DNA of 64,000 nucleotides. Source: Bacteroides cellulosilyticus. Its GTDB lineage: Bacteria > Bacteroidota > Bacteroidia > Bacteroidales > Bacteroidaceae. The stretch lies in NCBI RefSeq assembly GCF_020091405.1, contig NZ_CP081903.1:5518501-5582500 (forward strand), in the 5' to 3' direction. The first letter of the stretch is position 1; every line of letters starts with the position of its first letter. The position numbers were made by a program, and so were the translations under genes. The notes under the pieces were generated by a model. The model saw nothing but the letters and a program-made list of their open reading frames with translations, had not been told where the DNA came from and did not search any database. This document shows positions 18,753 through 27,306 of the stretch, piece after piece.

Positions 18753-19916
18753 TTATTTGAGAACTGTAATGAAACAAGATTTCGTACAACATGCCTTTAT
18801 TTGCTCTACAATATAAGCCACATCTTCATCCGTCACCCAAGGACCGGCAGGAATACATAAGCCCATATTAAACAAACGTTCAGAAACACCATTCACATAA
18901 CAAGGATTATGGGCATAGACAGGCTGTAAATGCATAGGTTTCCACAAGGGACGGGTCTCAATTCCTTGTTCATCCAGTTTACGGCGGACCTCATCATAGT
19001 TAGTACCGGTCTTCACTGGATCTATCAGAATAGTGGACAGCCAGTAATTAGCGTTAAAACGACCATCAGGATTAGATTTTAACGTTATACCGTCTACACC
19101 TTTAAAAGCCTTCTCGTAAAGAGCATGTACATGGCGGTGATGCGCAATATGCTCATCCAATACAGTCATCTGACCACGACCGATACCAGCACAGATATTA
19201 CTCATACGATAATTGTAACCGATCTTTTCATGCTGGTAATGAGGGAAAGGTTCACGAGCCTGCGTAGCATAAAACATTGTCTGCTTCTTGGCGCTTTCAT
19301 CAGGAACAATCAAAGCCCCGCCACCTGAAGTAGTGATCATCTTATTACCGTTAAAAGACAACACACCAAAGGTACCGAACGTACCGCACTTCTGTCCATT
19401 AAACTCAGAACCTAAAGCTTCCGCAGCATCCTCCAGCACTGGAATATCATATTTAGCGGCTATCGCGCAAATCTCATCAATCCTGGCAGGCATACCGTAA
19501 AGATGAACCGGAAGAATTGCTTTCGGCTTCTTACCTGTCTTTGCGATTCTGTCTTTGATGGCTTCTTCCAGCAAAACAGGGTCCATATTCCAGGTATCCT
19601 CCTCACTGTCAATAAATACAGGAGTCGCCCCCTGATAAGCAACAGGATTGGCTGACGCACAGAATGTAAACGACTGACAGATCACCTCGTCACCGGCTCC
19701 TACACCAAGTTGGATTAATCCCAGATGGATAGCTGCCGTACCCGCAGATAAAGCAACAACTTCCTTATCCTGTTCTACAAAATGTTTCAGTTCATCTTCG
19801 AAAGCATTCACGTTGGGGCCCAAAGGAACAACCCAGTTAGTATCGAAAGCTTCCTTTATAAAAGCCTGCTCCTTGCCGCTCATGTGAGCAAGGCAAAGAT
19901 AAATTCTCTTGTCCAT
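18753..19916 (-). CDS. DegT/DnrJ/EryC1 sugar aminotransferase (PglE/WcfR-like)
   Basis: This 387-residue PLP enzyme transfers an amino group to a nucleotide-linked 4-keto-sugar. The PLP-binding lysine is Lys192 in SFNGNKMITTSGGG, and Asp163 in LEDAAEALG binds the cofactor nitrogen. It is the last gene of the capsule operon. In the known B. fragilis PSA locus an aminotransferase (WcfR) and an initiating transferase (WcfS) lie at the same end, and a PglC-type transferase is nearby here. The product is probably a UDP-4-amino-4,6-dideoxy-HexNAc. The required 4,6-dehydratase is not in the window. Confidence 0.88.
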   Translation of the reverse strand: MDKRIYLCLAHMSGKEQAFIKEAFDTNWVVPLGPNVNAFEDELKHFVEQDKEVVALSAGTAAIHLGLIQLGVGAGDEVICQSFTFCASANPVAYQGATPVFIDSEEDTWNMDPVLLEEAIKDRIAKTGKKPKAILPVHLYGMPARIDEICAIAAKYDIPVLEDAAEALGSEFNGQKCGTFGTFGVLSFNGNKMITTSGGGALIVPDESAKKQTMFYATQAREPFPHYQHEKIGYNYRMSNICAGIGRGQMTVLDEHIAHHRHVHALYEKAFKGVDGITLKSNPDGRFNANYWLSTILIDPVKTGTNYDEVRRKLDEQGIETRPLWKPMHLQPVYAHNPCYVNGVSERLFNMGLCIPAGPWVTDEDVAYIVEQIKACCTKSCFITVLK

Positions 19917-19959
19917 AAAATTATGTGATTATAAAACTATAAATCGAAAAGAGGGATGG

Positions 19960-20754
19960 CTATTTCCGCCAAATATAATGAGGCACTATCAACCATCGGA
20001 TAACTCCTCCCACTTTCATAAAAAAGCGGAAAAAAAGCATAAGCCAATTCGTATATATACCGTTAATTCTGCATGCCTTCATAAGTTCAATGCTATTCCA
20101 ATATAATACACTATAGAAACTCCTATTGCTAACTCCACCAAAACGCATCACCACTACGTCAAGATCAAGATACCGGTAGCAAATCTTTTCCTTCAGGAAA
20201 AAACGCAAAAACAATTCATAGTCACCGGCAATCCGGAAATTCGAATTAAATCCTCCGGACTTTATATAACACGATTTTCTTGCATAAAAAGAAGGATGGG
20301 GAGGCATTATGCCATAGGGCAACATCCCGGGATTAAAATAATTACCCGAATATCTACGAAGCAATCGTTCGCCATTCCTTTTTCTATACAACACATTCCC
20401 AAATACAGCATCAATCTCCGGCTTTTCAAAAGTTTGGGCTATTGTTTCTATTACATACCGATCTTTAAAAACATCGTCAGAATTCAGATAACCGACAACA
20501 TCTCCCGCAGCCATCCGCAACCCTTTGTTCATGGCTTCATAAACACCGGAATCTGCTTCACTGATATATTTCAGTCGTCCTTCAAACAAAGGAACATACT
20601 TTTCTATTATAGAAACGGTATTATCTACGGAACCTCCGTCAACAACAATACATTCTATGTGAGGATAAGTTTGAGTCAGAACAGACCGAAGCGTATCTTC
20701 AACCGTTGCCTCCCTGTTCAATACAACCGTTATAATGGATATAAGCATCTCCAT
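19960..20754 (-). CDS. Family 2 glycosyltransferase
   Basis: This is a roughly 264-residue GT-A enzyme. The N-terminal nucleotide-sugar-binding fold contains ISIITVVLNREATVEDTLRS and IECIVVDGGSVDNT. A YLNSDDVF segment supplies the DxD-like metal motif. It resembles capsule GT2 enzymes that use amino-sugars. I chose the ATG at 20754 (MEMLISIIT). Even so it overlaps the 3' end of the MBL gene by about 56 bp in another frame. An earlier ATG at 20793 adds a segment unlike GT2 proteins. The donor sugar is unknown. Confidence 0.85.
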   Translation of the reverse strand: MEMLISIITVVLNREATVEDTLRSVLTQTYPHIECIVVDGGSVDNTVSIIEKYVPLFEGRLKYISEADSGVYEAMNKGLRMAAGDVVGYLNSDDVFKDRYVIETIAQTFEKPEIDAVFGNVLYRKRNGERLLRRYSGNYFNPGMLPYGIMPPHPSFYARKSCYIKSGGFNSNFRIAGDYELFLRFFLKEKICYRYLDLDVVVMRFGGVSNRSFYSVLYWNSIELMKACRINGIYTNWLMLFFRFFMKVGGVIRWLIVPHYIWRK

Positions 20755-21319
20755 GTCCGGGGTACAAGTTACGTCCATCCGCCAAGCGGACAATACGCTC
20801 TTTTGATTTTACGGCATCCGTTTTATGGCTGTTCGGAAATGAAGCTATTACTTTCACACCGGGAATATATGAATCGCCTGAAAAAACATCATTACCCAAT
20901 TTATAAGTTAAGCAACTTTTATCATGTCCCGGCGTCTCCAGTACTTCCAAAACATTACCGACAGTAATTTCTATTTTATCCCCCTCTCCCAGTATGCTGA
21001 TATTATTTTCAGTCCATACAATGGGATCATTATGATAACGTGAGAAATTTAACTTGTCGGAGCCTAGAGCTTCCTTTCCAAAAGAGGAAGTATAAATGAT
21101 GCAATCCGGATATGCTTTTATCAGTTCCCTGATCCCATAAATATGATCATAGTGAGTATGGGTCAGGAATACTGCTTTCACAACTTTCCCATCGTTATCC
21201 AGCAACTCCTTTACAGGCTGAACATCACCGATGTCTATTAAAAAAGCCGACGGCTCCTCACTGGTAAGAATATACGTATTTGAAGTAAACACACTGTTTA
21301 TGATCCGATGGATATACAT
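20699..21319 (-). CDS. MBL-fold metallo-hydrolase
   Basis: This 206-residue metallo-beta-lactamase-fold hydrolase carries the di-metal motif THTHYDH at 53-59. Later metal ligands appear in ETPGHDKSC, in FSGDSYIPG, and in LYPGHGD. The overall pattern is glyoxalase-II-like, a group that includes thioesterases and lactonases. The substrate is unknown. Its place in a capsule operon beside an acyl-carrier module makes thioester hydrolysis an attractive but unproven role. It abuts the sugar transferase and overlaps the following GT2 gene. Confidence 0.85.
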   Translation of the reverse strand: MYIHRIINSVFTSNTYILTSEEPSAFLIDIGDVQPVKELLDNDGKVVKAVFLTHTHYDHIYGIRELIKAYPDCIIYTSSFGKEALGSDKLNFSRYHNDPIVWTENNISILGEGDKIEITVGNVLEVLETPGHDKSCLTYKLGNDVFSGDSYIPGVKVIASFPNSHKTDAVKSKERIVRLADGRNLYPGHGDAYIHYNGCIEQGGNG

Positions 21320-21928
21320 TTAATTATGTCCATTAAATGGTTCTGTAGTTGCACTTCCTTCCATATTTATTCCTTCACGAATAAATACTTTTTTGATTGT
21401 AAGGAAGATTATTTTTATATCCAGCCAGAAAGAGATATGATCCACATACCAAACATCCAGTTCAAATTTCTTAGTCCAGGATATGCTATTCCGACCATTC
21501 ACTTGTGCCCAACCCGTAATTCCCGGACGAACTTCATGACGGCGGTATTGCTCTTCCGAATATAAAGGAAGATACTTGATTAACAAAGGGCGAGGTCCTA
21601 CTAATGCCATATCTCCCTTTAGAACGTTGATTAACTGCGGCAGTTCATCTATGGAAAGAGAACGAACTATTTTTCCGACTTTTGTCAGACGAACGTCATC
21701 CGGCAACAGATTGCCTTCTGCGTCCCGTTCATCCGTCATAGTCTTAAATTTAATAGCCTTAAATATCTGGGCATTTTTCCCGGGACGAGCCTGGGTAAAG
21801 AATACACCGGCACCTTTATTAGCAAAATAAAGGAAAATGATAATAATGAGTAAGATTGGCCAAATGATAAGTAAGGCACACAATACAATAAGAAAATCTA
21901 TCGCACGTTTTAATCCGTTCTTATACAT
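21320..21928 (-). CDS. Initiating undecaprenyl-phosphate sugar phosphotransferase (PglC/WcfS-like)
   Basis: This 202-residue monotopic phosphoglycosyl transferase moves a sugar-1-phosphate onto undecaprenyl phosphate to start repeat-unit assembly. One membrane-inserted segment lies at about 10-33. Next come SIDELPQL (catalytic Asp-Glu), LVGPRPLL and [14 protein letters not shown], all diagnostic. Its short length matches the PglC class rather than the long WbaP/WcaJ class. It probably uses the UDP-amino-sugar made with the downstream aminotransferase. Confidence 0.93.
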   Translation of the reverse strand: MYKNGLKRAIDFLIVLCALLIIWPILLIIIIFLYFANKGAGVFFTQARPGKNAQIFKAIKFKTMTDERDAEGNLLPDDVRLTKVGKIVRSLSIDELPQLINVLKGDMALVGPRPLLIKYLPLYSEEQYRRHEVRPGITGWAQVNGRNSISWTKKFELDVWYVDHISFWLDIKIIFLTIKKVFIREGINMEGSATTEPFNGHN

Positions 21929-21931
21929 AAT

Positions 21932-22810
21932 CTACAGTTCAATTAACGGTTGTTTATTCCAATCTATCGACTCAGCAGCTTGCTGTACATTACAGAACGA
22001 ATAATTCCCTAGTAAAGTATCCAATTTATTCAACGCCCCTCCTTTACCTATGTTTGTCTTTACATAACGGGTTATACGGTTCTTTAATGTACCAGACTCT
22101 TTATAGTATTCTTCAAATTCCTGTTTAGTCATGAACTTTGAATTCTGTTCGATTAAATCATTAATATGAAAATAGAACATCACATAATCCATACGACTAA
22201 CAAGTTGCTTATGCAACCACAATGGCACTAATCTGAAATAGCCGCCACCCGAAAATGGCACCATTTTTCCCATTAAATTAGCAGGGCAGATAGGCAGCTC
22301 CTTAATCGTATAATCCCTCTTTTTAATCAACGAAGGTATGGTCGAAGTAAACTGGGGAAATCCTCCCAAATCCCGGCTGGCTGGAAAAACAGAACAATCA
22401 TATTCAATCCCATTTTCTGCCAACACTTCAAATGCCCAGTCATTATCTTTCCCTATTGAGAAAGCCGGTGCACGAAAACTTCTCACTTTTTTGCCTATCA
22501 AATTTTCTATTTCCTGCACAGCAATGCGTGTATCTTCTGCAAATTCCTGTCTGGTCATCTTGTTTATCCACAGATGCCGATTTGAATGACTACCCACTTC
22601 GTGCCCATTATCAGAAATTTTTTTCAACACCTCCGGAAACTCTACAGCCAATTGACCCACACAGAAAAACGTTGCCTTGAAATTATTCTTGTCAAGCGTG
22701 TTCAGAATCCAATCAAACAGTTCATCATACTGACAATATTTCTCTTTTCGCCCTCCCTTAAAGTGCCTTTCGATATACCATTCCTCAGTATCAAAAGATA
22801 ATATATTCAT
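21932..22810 (-). CDS. Polysaccharide deacetylase family protein (DUF3473-like)
   Basis: This 292-residue NodB-homology protein starts with FDTEEWYIERHF, the usual first motif of the subgroup with an Asp and Glu pair. HEVGSHSNRHLWIN carries the metal-binding His-x-x-x-His. FRAPAFSIG is the next motif. A C-terminal DUF3473-like part follows, with FYFHINDL. It is predicted to remove N-acetyl groups from a sugar in the capsule or its precursor. It lies 13 bp from the GNAT-like gene and 3 bp from the sugar transferase gene, so all are in one operon. A free amine could be the acceptor for the acyl group made by the adjacent module; this is inference. Confidence 0.85.
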   Translation of the reverse strand: MNILSFDTEEWYIERHFKGGRKEKYCQYDELFDWILNTLDKNNFKATFFCVGQLAVEFPEVLKKISDNGHEVGSHSNRHLWINKMTRQEFAEDTRIAVQEIENLIGKKVRSFRAPAFSIGKDNDWAFEVLAENGIEYDCSVFPASRDLGGFPQFTSTIPSLIKKRDYTIKELPICPANLMGKMVPFSGGGYFRLVPLWLHKQLVSRMDYVMFYFHINDLIEQNSKFMTKQEFEEYYKESGTLKNRITRYVKTNIGKGGALNKLDTLLGNYSFCNVQQAAESIDWNKQPLIEL

Positions 22811-22823
22811 TTTAACATCTTAA

Positions 22824-23798
22824 TTATACTAAATCATAATCAGCAAGGCTTACTTCCCAATTCTTTATATCAAATATCCTCTCATCTATCAAATCATGAT
22901 CAAATATAGTACCTACAAAATGGAACTTTTTAGGTTCTAATTTCTCTGGCACTTTTATCAAAGTCATTGGGGTAAAAGGAAGATGCCCGACATACATTAC
23001 CGCGTCAATGTGTAAATCCTTAGACTGTTTGCACATAGTCCTCACCACATAATCAAAGTTCTTCTTTGATAATGGATATACATCTAATAAAAATGCCGTC
23101 TTAACTTTTTCATAATCCATTATACGATAAACACCATATATATCACCTTTCTCTACAAACCGATATTCTTTTTTATTCGAGTCACTTTCTATATATCTGT
23201 ATTTTCTAAATGAAGTATATTCTTTATGTACCAATGATTGGAAGACCTTAGTTGACGCAGAAAAAACAGATAACGCCAACCATATATTTGCAGCAAATAC
23301 AGAAAGAAAATTTAAACAGCTCAATCCCTTCTTTATATTCCCAACCCTAATAGGTAACATATATGTAGACAAATTCCCTATATCTCTTCGTTTCAATCCT
23401 TTTTTTTGAATAGGATATGAATTTTCATTAGGGAATCCCATCAAAAATGAACATCCTTCATTAACAGCAAATGATTGGCTTTGCCTTACTAAACGCTCAT
23501 AGGTAAAAAAATTGCGATATTCCTTTTTTATCATAGTACCACCACCATAAGCAAACATCAATTGTTTCTCGTTAAAGACATAATAGTATGGTACCAAATT
23601 ATGATTACCTATTATATTATCATTTTCGTCTTTTAATAAAGCATGAATGGAATATCCAAAAGGAGTTCGTACATAACGGTGCAAAAATGACTCTACAGTC
23701 ATTACATGTTTTGGAAATACTTCATGAAATAATATACAAATTTGTCTGACTTCATCTTTAGTCAACTCATTCGTTTTCTTTAAGAAAATCTGATTCAT
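22824..23798 (-). CDS. GNAT-like N-acyltransferase
   Basis: This 324-residue protein has an N-terminal GNAT-like half. TKDEVRQICILFHEVFP is followed by beta strands and MFAYGGGTMIKKEYRN, which resembles an acyl-CoA or acyl-ACP binding loop. The second half, after about residue 150, is less recognisable and contains a hydrophobic stretch around 160-175. It is AT-rich compared with the backbone genes. Because it sits just after the ACP/KAS III/SDR genes, it is a candidate for moving the finished acyl chain onto a sugar amine. The exact family is uncertain. Confidence 0.6.
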   Translation of the reverse strand: MNQIFLKKTNELTKDEVRQICILFHEVFPKHVMTVESFLHRYVRTPFGYSIHALLKDENDNIIGNHNLVPYYYVFNEKQLMFAYGGGTMIKKEYRNFFTYERLVRQSQSFAVNEGCSFLMGFPNENSYPIQKKGLKRRDIGNLSTYMLPIRVGNIKKGLSCLNFLSVFAANIWLALSVFSASTKVFQSLVHKEYTSFRKYRYIESDSNKKEYRFVEKGDIYGVYRIMDYEKVKTAFLLDVYPLSKKNFDYVVRTMCKQSKDLHIDAVMYVGHLPFTPMTLIKVPEKLEPKKFHFVGTIFDHDLIDERIFDIKNWEVSLADYDLV

Positions 23799-23806
23799 TG
23801 CTTATC

Positions 23807-24571
23807 TTATTGTATGGTATATCCTCCGTCAACTATAATATTCTGCCCTGTAATCCAACACGATGCATCAGATAATAGAAATACACATGTATTAGCGACA
23901 TATTCGGTCTTACCAAGTCCTAGTAAATGTTTCTTTTCAAGAGCCGCTCGTTTATCCACATTAGCAATATGTGGCAAATTCTCATTTATAGGTGTCACTA
24001 CTACACCTGGAGATATACAGTTAACACGAATCTTCTTTACAGCCAATTCACATGCTAACGATTTCACCATTGATATAACCGCACCTTTTGTCAATCCATA
24101 TAAAGATTTACCAACTTCTCCAACAATTCCCATGATCGATGACATAAAAATAAAACTCGCTCCATGATTAAACATTCCCATTCTAGAAAACTCTTTTACT
24201 AAAAAATAACCGGACATTACATTTATCCTTAAAAATTCATCGACTTTTTCCAATTCCACAAAACGGAGAGGAAGAGTTGCTGATACTCCTGCACAATTCA
24301 CTAAGCCATCTATCGGACCAACATTGGCATTGATATCTTTAGCCAATTGAGATAATGAGGCTATTTCTGCTAAATCAACACTCCAATATACATGCTTATC
24401 CTCATTGCACATCATCTTACGAGTCTCCTCCAAACGCTCCCTATTCCGCCCTAGCAAAATGACAGTTCCTCCCATTTGTGCAAGAGTTATACAACATTGC
24501 CTACCTATACCAGATGAAGCACCTGTGACAAGAACAACTTTTCCTTCTAAAGAAAATGGACTATGTTCCAT
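23807..24571 (-). CDS. SDR family oxidoreductase (first of three in the acyl module)
   Basis: This 254-residue short-chain dehydrogenase has the NAD(P)-binding TGASSGIG motif at 16-23 and an NCAG-like VNCAGVS segment. The catalytic Ser is in FMSSIMG, and Tyr-x-x-x-Lys appears as YGLTK. The C-terminal ITGQNIIVDGG is FabG-like. It is predicted to reduce a 3-keto (or sugar keto) group. It lies 6 bp from the KAS III gene, which supports action on an acyl-ACP. Confidence 0.88.
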   Translation of the reverse strand: MEHSPFSLEGKVVLVTGASSGIGRQCCITLAQMGGTVILLGRNRERLEETRKMMCNEDKHVYWSVDLAEIASLSQLAKDINANVGPIDGLVNCAGVSATLPLRFVELEKVDEFLRINVMSGYFLVKEFSRMGMFNHGASFIFMSSIMGIVGEVGKSLYGLTKGAVISMVKSLACELAVKKIRVNCISPGVVVTPINENLPHIANVDKRAALEKKHLLGLGKTEYVANTCVFLLSDASCWITGQNIIVDGGYTIQ

Positions 24572-24577
24572 AACAAA

Positions 24578-25636
24578 TCAAATTTCCACAATATCACTTA
24601 CATAACAATCACTCATAGATACAATACCAGTAGCCCAAGTCATTCCAACTCCAAAAGCACTCAGTAGTATTGTATGATTTCCTATAAGTTTATCTTTTAA
24701 TTCAGAAACAATAGTCAGCGGCACAGATACAGATGAAACATTTCCAAACTTACTAATAGTTGAAGGAACCTTATCAACATCAATTTTCAACTTGCTTACA
24801 AGGTAAGAATTCATAAAATTATTTGCCTGATGAAATATATAATAATCCATAGTTTGAATATTCATCCCAGCAAATTCTAATGTTGCCTTAATATCATTAG
24901 GTATTTCACGAATAACAAAATTAAATACATCACCTCCCTTCATGTATCCTTGTTCATCTGTTCTGATATTGCCATATTCATCCACAACTTTCTCTTTAAC
25001 AGTTTCCGAAGAACTGGGAATTCGATAACCACCCGCATTTATCTTTATTAAAGATTCACGAGAACCATCAGAATTTAAAGAAAAAAATGATTTACTATAT
25101 TTTTCACCTTTTTCTATTATTGCTGCAACTCCACCATCACCAAATAAGAACGCTGTTTTCCGGTCTTTAGGAGAGTAAACTTTCGACCTGGTCTCACCAT
25201 CTAACAATAGCACTTTACGTATATTAGGTTGCTGTGCATATGAATAAGCCACCGTCAAACCATATATAAATGCAGAGCAACCTAAACTTATATCAAATGC
25301 AATTGTCTTATGCGACAATCCCAAACGTTCCTGCAATATTACTGAAGTGGCTGGCATACGATAATCCGGAGTCTGAGAAATAAATATCAACATATCAATC
25401 TCTGATTTATCAATATTCATGTCGCTTATTAAACGTTCTGCCGCAGCAAAGCATAAATCTGAGCTACAAGTCTTGTCATCAACAAAGCGACGTTCCACAA
25501 TACCAATCTTATCAACAACCTCTTTTACTTCTGCCTGTGAGAAAAACTCAGTATATTCATAGTTGTGAATAATACGTCGAGGGACGCAAGCAGACATACC
25601 GGAAACACCGACTCCCTCAAATTGCAAAAAGCCCAT
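24578..25636 (-). CDS. 3-oxoacyl-ACP synthase III (KAS III/FabH-like), copy 1
   Basis: This 352-residue thiolase-fold enzyme has an intact KAS III triad: Cys120 in SLGCSAF, His269 in FHQANN and Asn299 in KFGNVSS. It should condense an acyl starter with malonyl-ACP. It is longer than housekeeping FabH (about 320) and belongs to the divergent group found in secondary-metabolite and glycan loci. It sits 2 bp from an ACP gene, implying a cognate carrier. A second KAS III in this operon is related but clearly different. Confidence 0.9.
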   Translation of the reverse strand: MGFLQFEGVGVSGMSACVPRRIIHNYEYTEFFSQAEVKEVVDKIGIVERRFVDDKTCSSDLCFAAAERLISDMNIDKSEIDMLIFISQTPDYRMPATSVILQERLGLSHKTIAFDISLGCSAFIYGLTVAYSYAQQPNIRKVLLLDGETRSKVYSPKDRKTAFLFGDGGVAAIIEKGEKYSKSFFSLNSDGSRESLIKINAGGYRIPSSSETVKEKVVDEYGNIRTDEQGYMKGGDVFNFVIREIPNDIKATLEFAGMNIQTMDYYIFHQANNFMNSYLVSKLKIDVDKVPSTISKFGNVSSVSVPLTIVSELKDKLIGNHTILLSAFGVGMTWATGIVSMSDCYVSDIVEI

Positions 25637-25638
25637 AA

Positions 25639-25863
25639 TTACTTATTTATATAATTAAATATATCTTCTACAGTTTCCAACTTATTGAAATCATCTTCAT
25701 CAATAGCAGCATCATACTCTCTATCCAACATCATGATTATTGACAAATGGACTAAAGAACTCCATTCTTCAATATCTCTAAAACGAGTCTCATAAGTTAT
25801 TTTTCCAGGTTCTGTTTCTTCAAACTGTTCCGCAAACTTTACTATAAAATCATTCCTATCCAT
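25639..25863 (-). CDS. Acyl carrier protein 1
   Basis: This 74-residue acidic four-helix carrier has its phosphopantetheine attachment serine at Ser36 in EWSSLVHL. The canonical DSL aspartate is replaced by Ser. The helix-2 remainder SIIMMLDREYDAAIDEDD is typical of ACPs. It lies between the two KAS III genes, 2 bp from the downstream one. It is not the housekeeping AcpP, whose motif is strictly DSL. Confidence 0.88.
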   Translation of the reverse strand: MDRNDFIVKFAEQFEETEPGKITYETRFRDIEEWSSLVHLSIIMMLDREYDAAIDEDDFNKLETVEDIFNYINK

Positions 25864-25961
25864 AACATGTTTATAAAATAATTAATATATACTTTTATAT
25901 TTTCAATACAATTCTACATTTATAACAATGTGCACCATCATATTACCAAGTCTACATTGAC

Positions 25962-27041
25962 TTAAAAATCAGTATTTTTACCATTCATTATCACAACATT
26001 AGGTACACACATTGGCTTTGTCTTCATCCACATGGTTCCCCATGTTAATCCTAAACCAAACGAAGACATTAGTAAGGTGGTCTCCTTCGACAATAATTGT
26101 CCTCGAAGTCGTGTCACCATTAATGAAGGAATCGAAGCGCCTCCCAAATTTCCAAATTCTTCCAAATTATAAGGAACCTTTTCCTGAGAAAGTTTCAACT
26201 TCTTAACGATACGGTCAACAATCATCTTGTTAGCTTGATGTATTAGAAAATAATCAATATCTACATTACGATCAAGATTATAATCAGCAAGAAAGGATTC
26301 AATCGATTTAGGAGGACGGGATATGGCAAAAGAGAAGACATTCATTCCATTTATCAGAGTATGAATAGGGGCACGGACAATACCATTCCCGAAATCTTCA
26401 TATTCAAAAGATTCCGGTGTAGCCGGATGACGAAAACCACCGTGAGGAGTCATCAATGCTTCATATCCCTTACCATAAGTATGAAAATCAACAACAATAT
26501 CATTAGCCGCCTCGTCATATTCTAAAGCTATTGCCGTACCACAGTCACCAAACAATGGTACGCGACTCTTATCCTTCATCGACCCCATACGTAATGCCGT
26601 ATCACCAATAAGTAACAAAGCACGCTTTACATTACCAGTCGTCAACAAATTGCCCGCAACCGTTATTGCATACATGCATCCACAGCATCCCATAGGGATA
26701 TCCATACAGAAACAGCTCTCCGACAACGCTAATCTGTCTTGCAATATACAAGAAGTAGGCGGAGTACGATAATCACCTGTTACGGATTCAAACAGCAGAA
26801 CATCAATACTATCCCTCTCCCATCCCAGTTCTTCAAGTAACTTCTCAGCGGCAGCTTGGCACATGTCCGAAGCACACATATTATCCGGCGCAATATGACG
26901 ACTTTTTATGCCGACTGTCTTATCAAATACTTCCGCCTCTTCCTGAGAGAAAAAATCAAAATCAGATGTCTTCACCACATTCTCAGGAACAGCCATAGCT
27001 ACTCCCTTCATGCCGACATTCTTAATTTTCCATCTTGCCAT
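25962..27041 (-). CDS. 3-oxoacyl-ACP synthase III (KAS III/FabH-like), copy 2
   Basis: This 359-residue KAS III has its triad at Cys119 in PMGCCGC, His268 in IHQANK and Asn298 in EFGNLGG. The catalytic cysteine is followed by another Cys, unlike copy 1. The two copies share general plan but differ throughout, so they probably have different substrates or form a pair. It starts 11 bp after ACP 2 and is followed by a 98-bp spacer before ACP 1. Confidence 0.9.
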   Translation of the reverse strand: MARWKIKNVGMKGVAMAVPENVVKTSDFDFFSQEEAEVFDKTVGIKSRHIAPDNMCASDMCQAAAEKLLEELGWERDSIDVLLFESVTGDYRTPPTSCILQDRLALSESCFCMDIPMGCCGCMYAITVAGNLLTTGNVKRALLLIGDTALRMGSMKDKSRVPLFGDCGTAIALEYDEAANDIVVDFHTYGKGYEALMTPHGGFRHPATPESFEYEDFGNGIVRAPIHTLINGMNVFSFAISRPPKSIESFLADYNLDRNVDIDYFLIHQANKMIVDRIVKKLKLSQEKVPYNLEEFGNLGGASIPSLMVTRLRGQLLSKETTLLMSSFGLGLTWGTMWMKTKPMCVPNVVIMNGKNTDF

Positions 27042-27052
27042 AGTGTAACCCG

Positions 27053-27292
27053 TTAGAGTTCAACATCATACTTTTTCAAGATTTCACGCCCCCTACCATA
27101 GGAAGTGAACTCCATAATATCTTCTGGATCGAACATCACATCAAAAGACTCTTCCAACAAAGCAATGATATTCAACTGGTGAACAGAGTCCCACGATTCT
27201 ACATTCTCTTTCGAAAAATCATCATTCAGTACAGAACTATCCACACCAAACACTTCAACAAAAGCATCATTGTATTTTTCAATATTCGTCAT
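27053..27292 (-). CDS. Acyl carrier protein 2
   Basis: This 79-residue carrier protein has Ser36 in SWDSVHQL as the attachment site, with the Asp of the DSL motif kept and Leu replaced by Val. FDVMFDPEDIMEF follows, as in ACP helix 3. It lies 14 bp after the AMP-ligase gene and 11 bp before KAS III copy 2, which suggests that the ligase loads it. Confidence 0.88.
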   Translation of the reverse strand: MTNIEKYNDAFVEVFGVDSSVLNDDFSKENVESWDSVHQLNIIALLEESFDVMFDPEDIMEFTSYGRGREILKKYDVEL

Positions 27293-27306
27293 TACATTCT
27301 CTAGTT

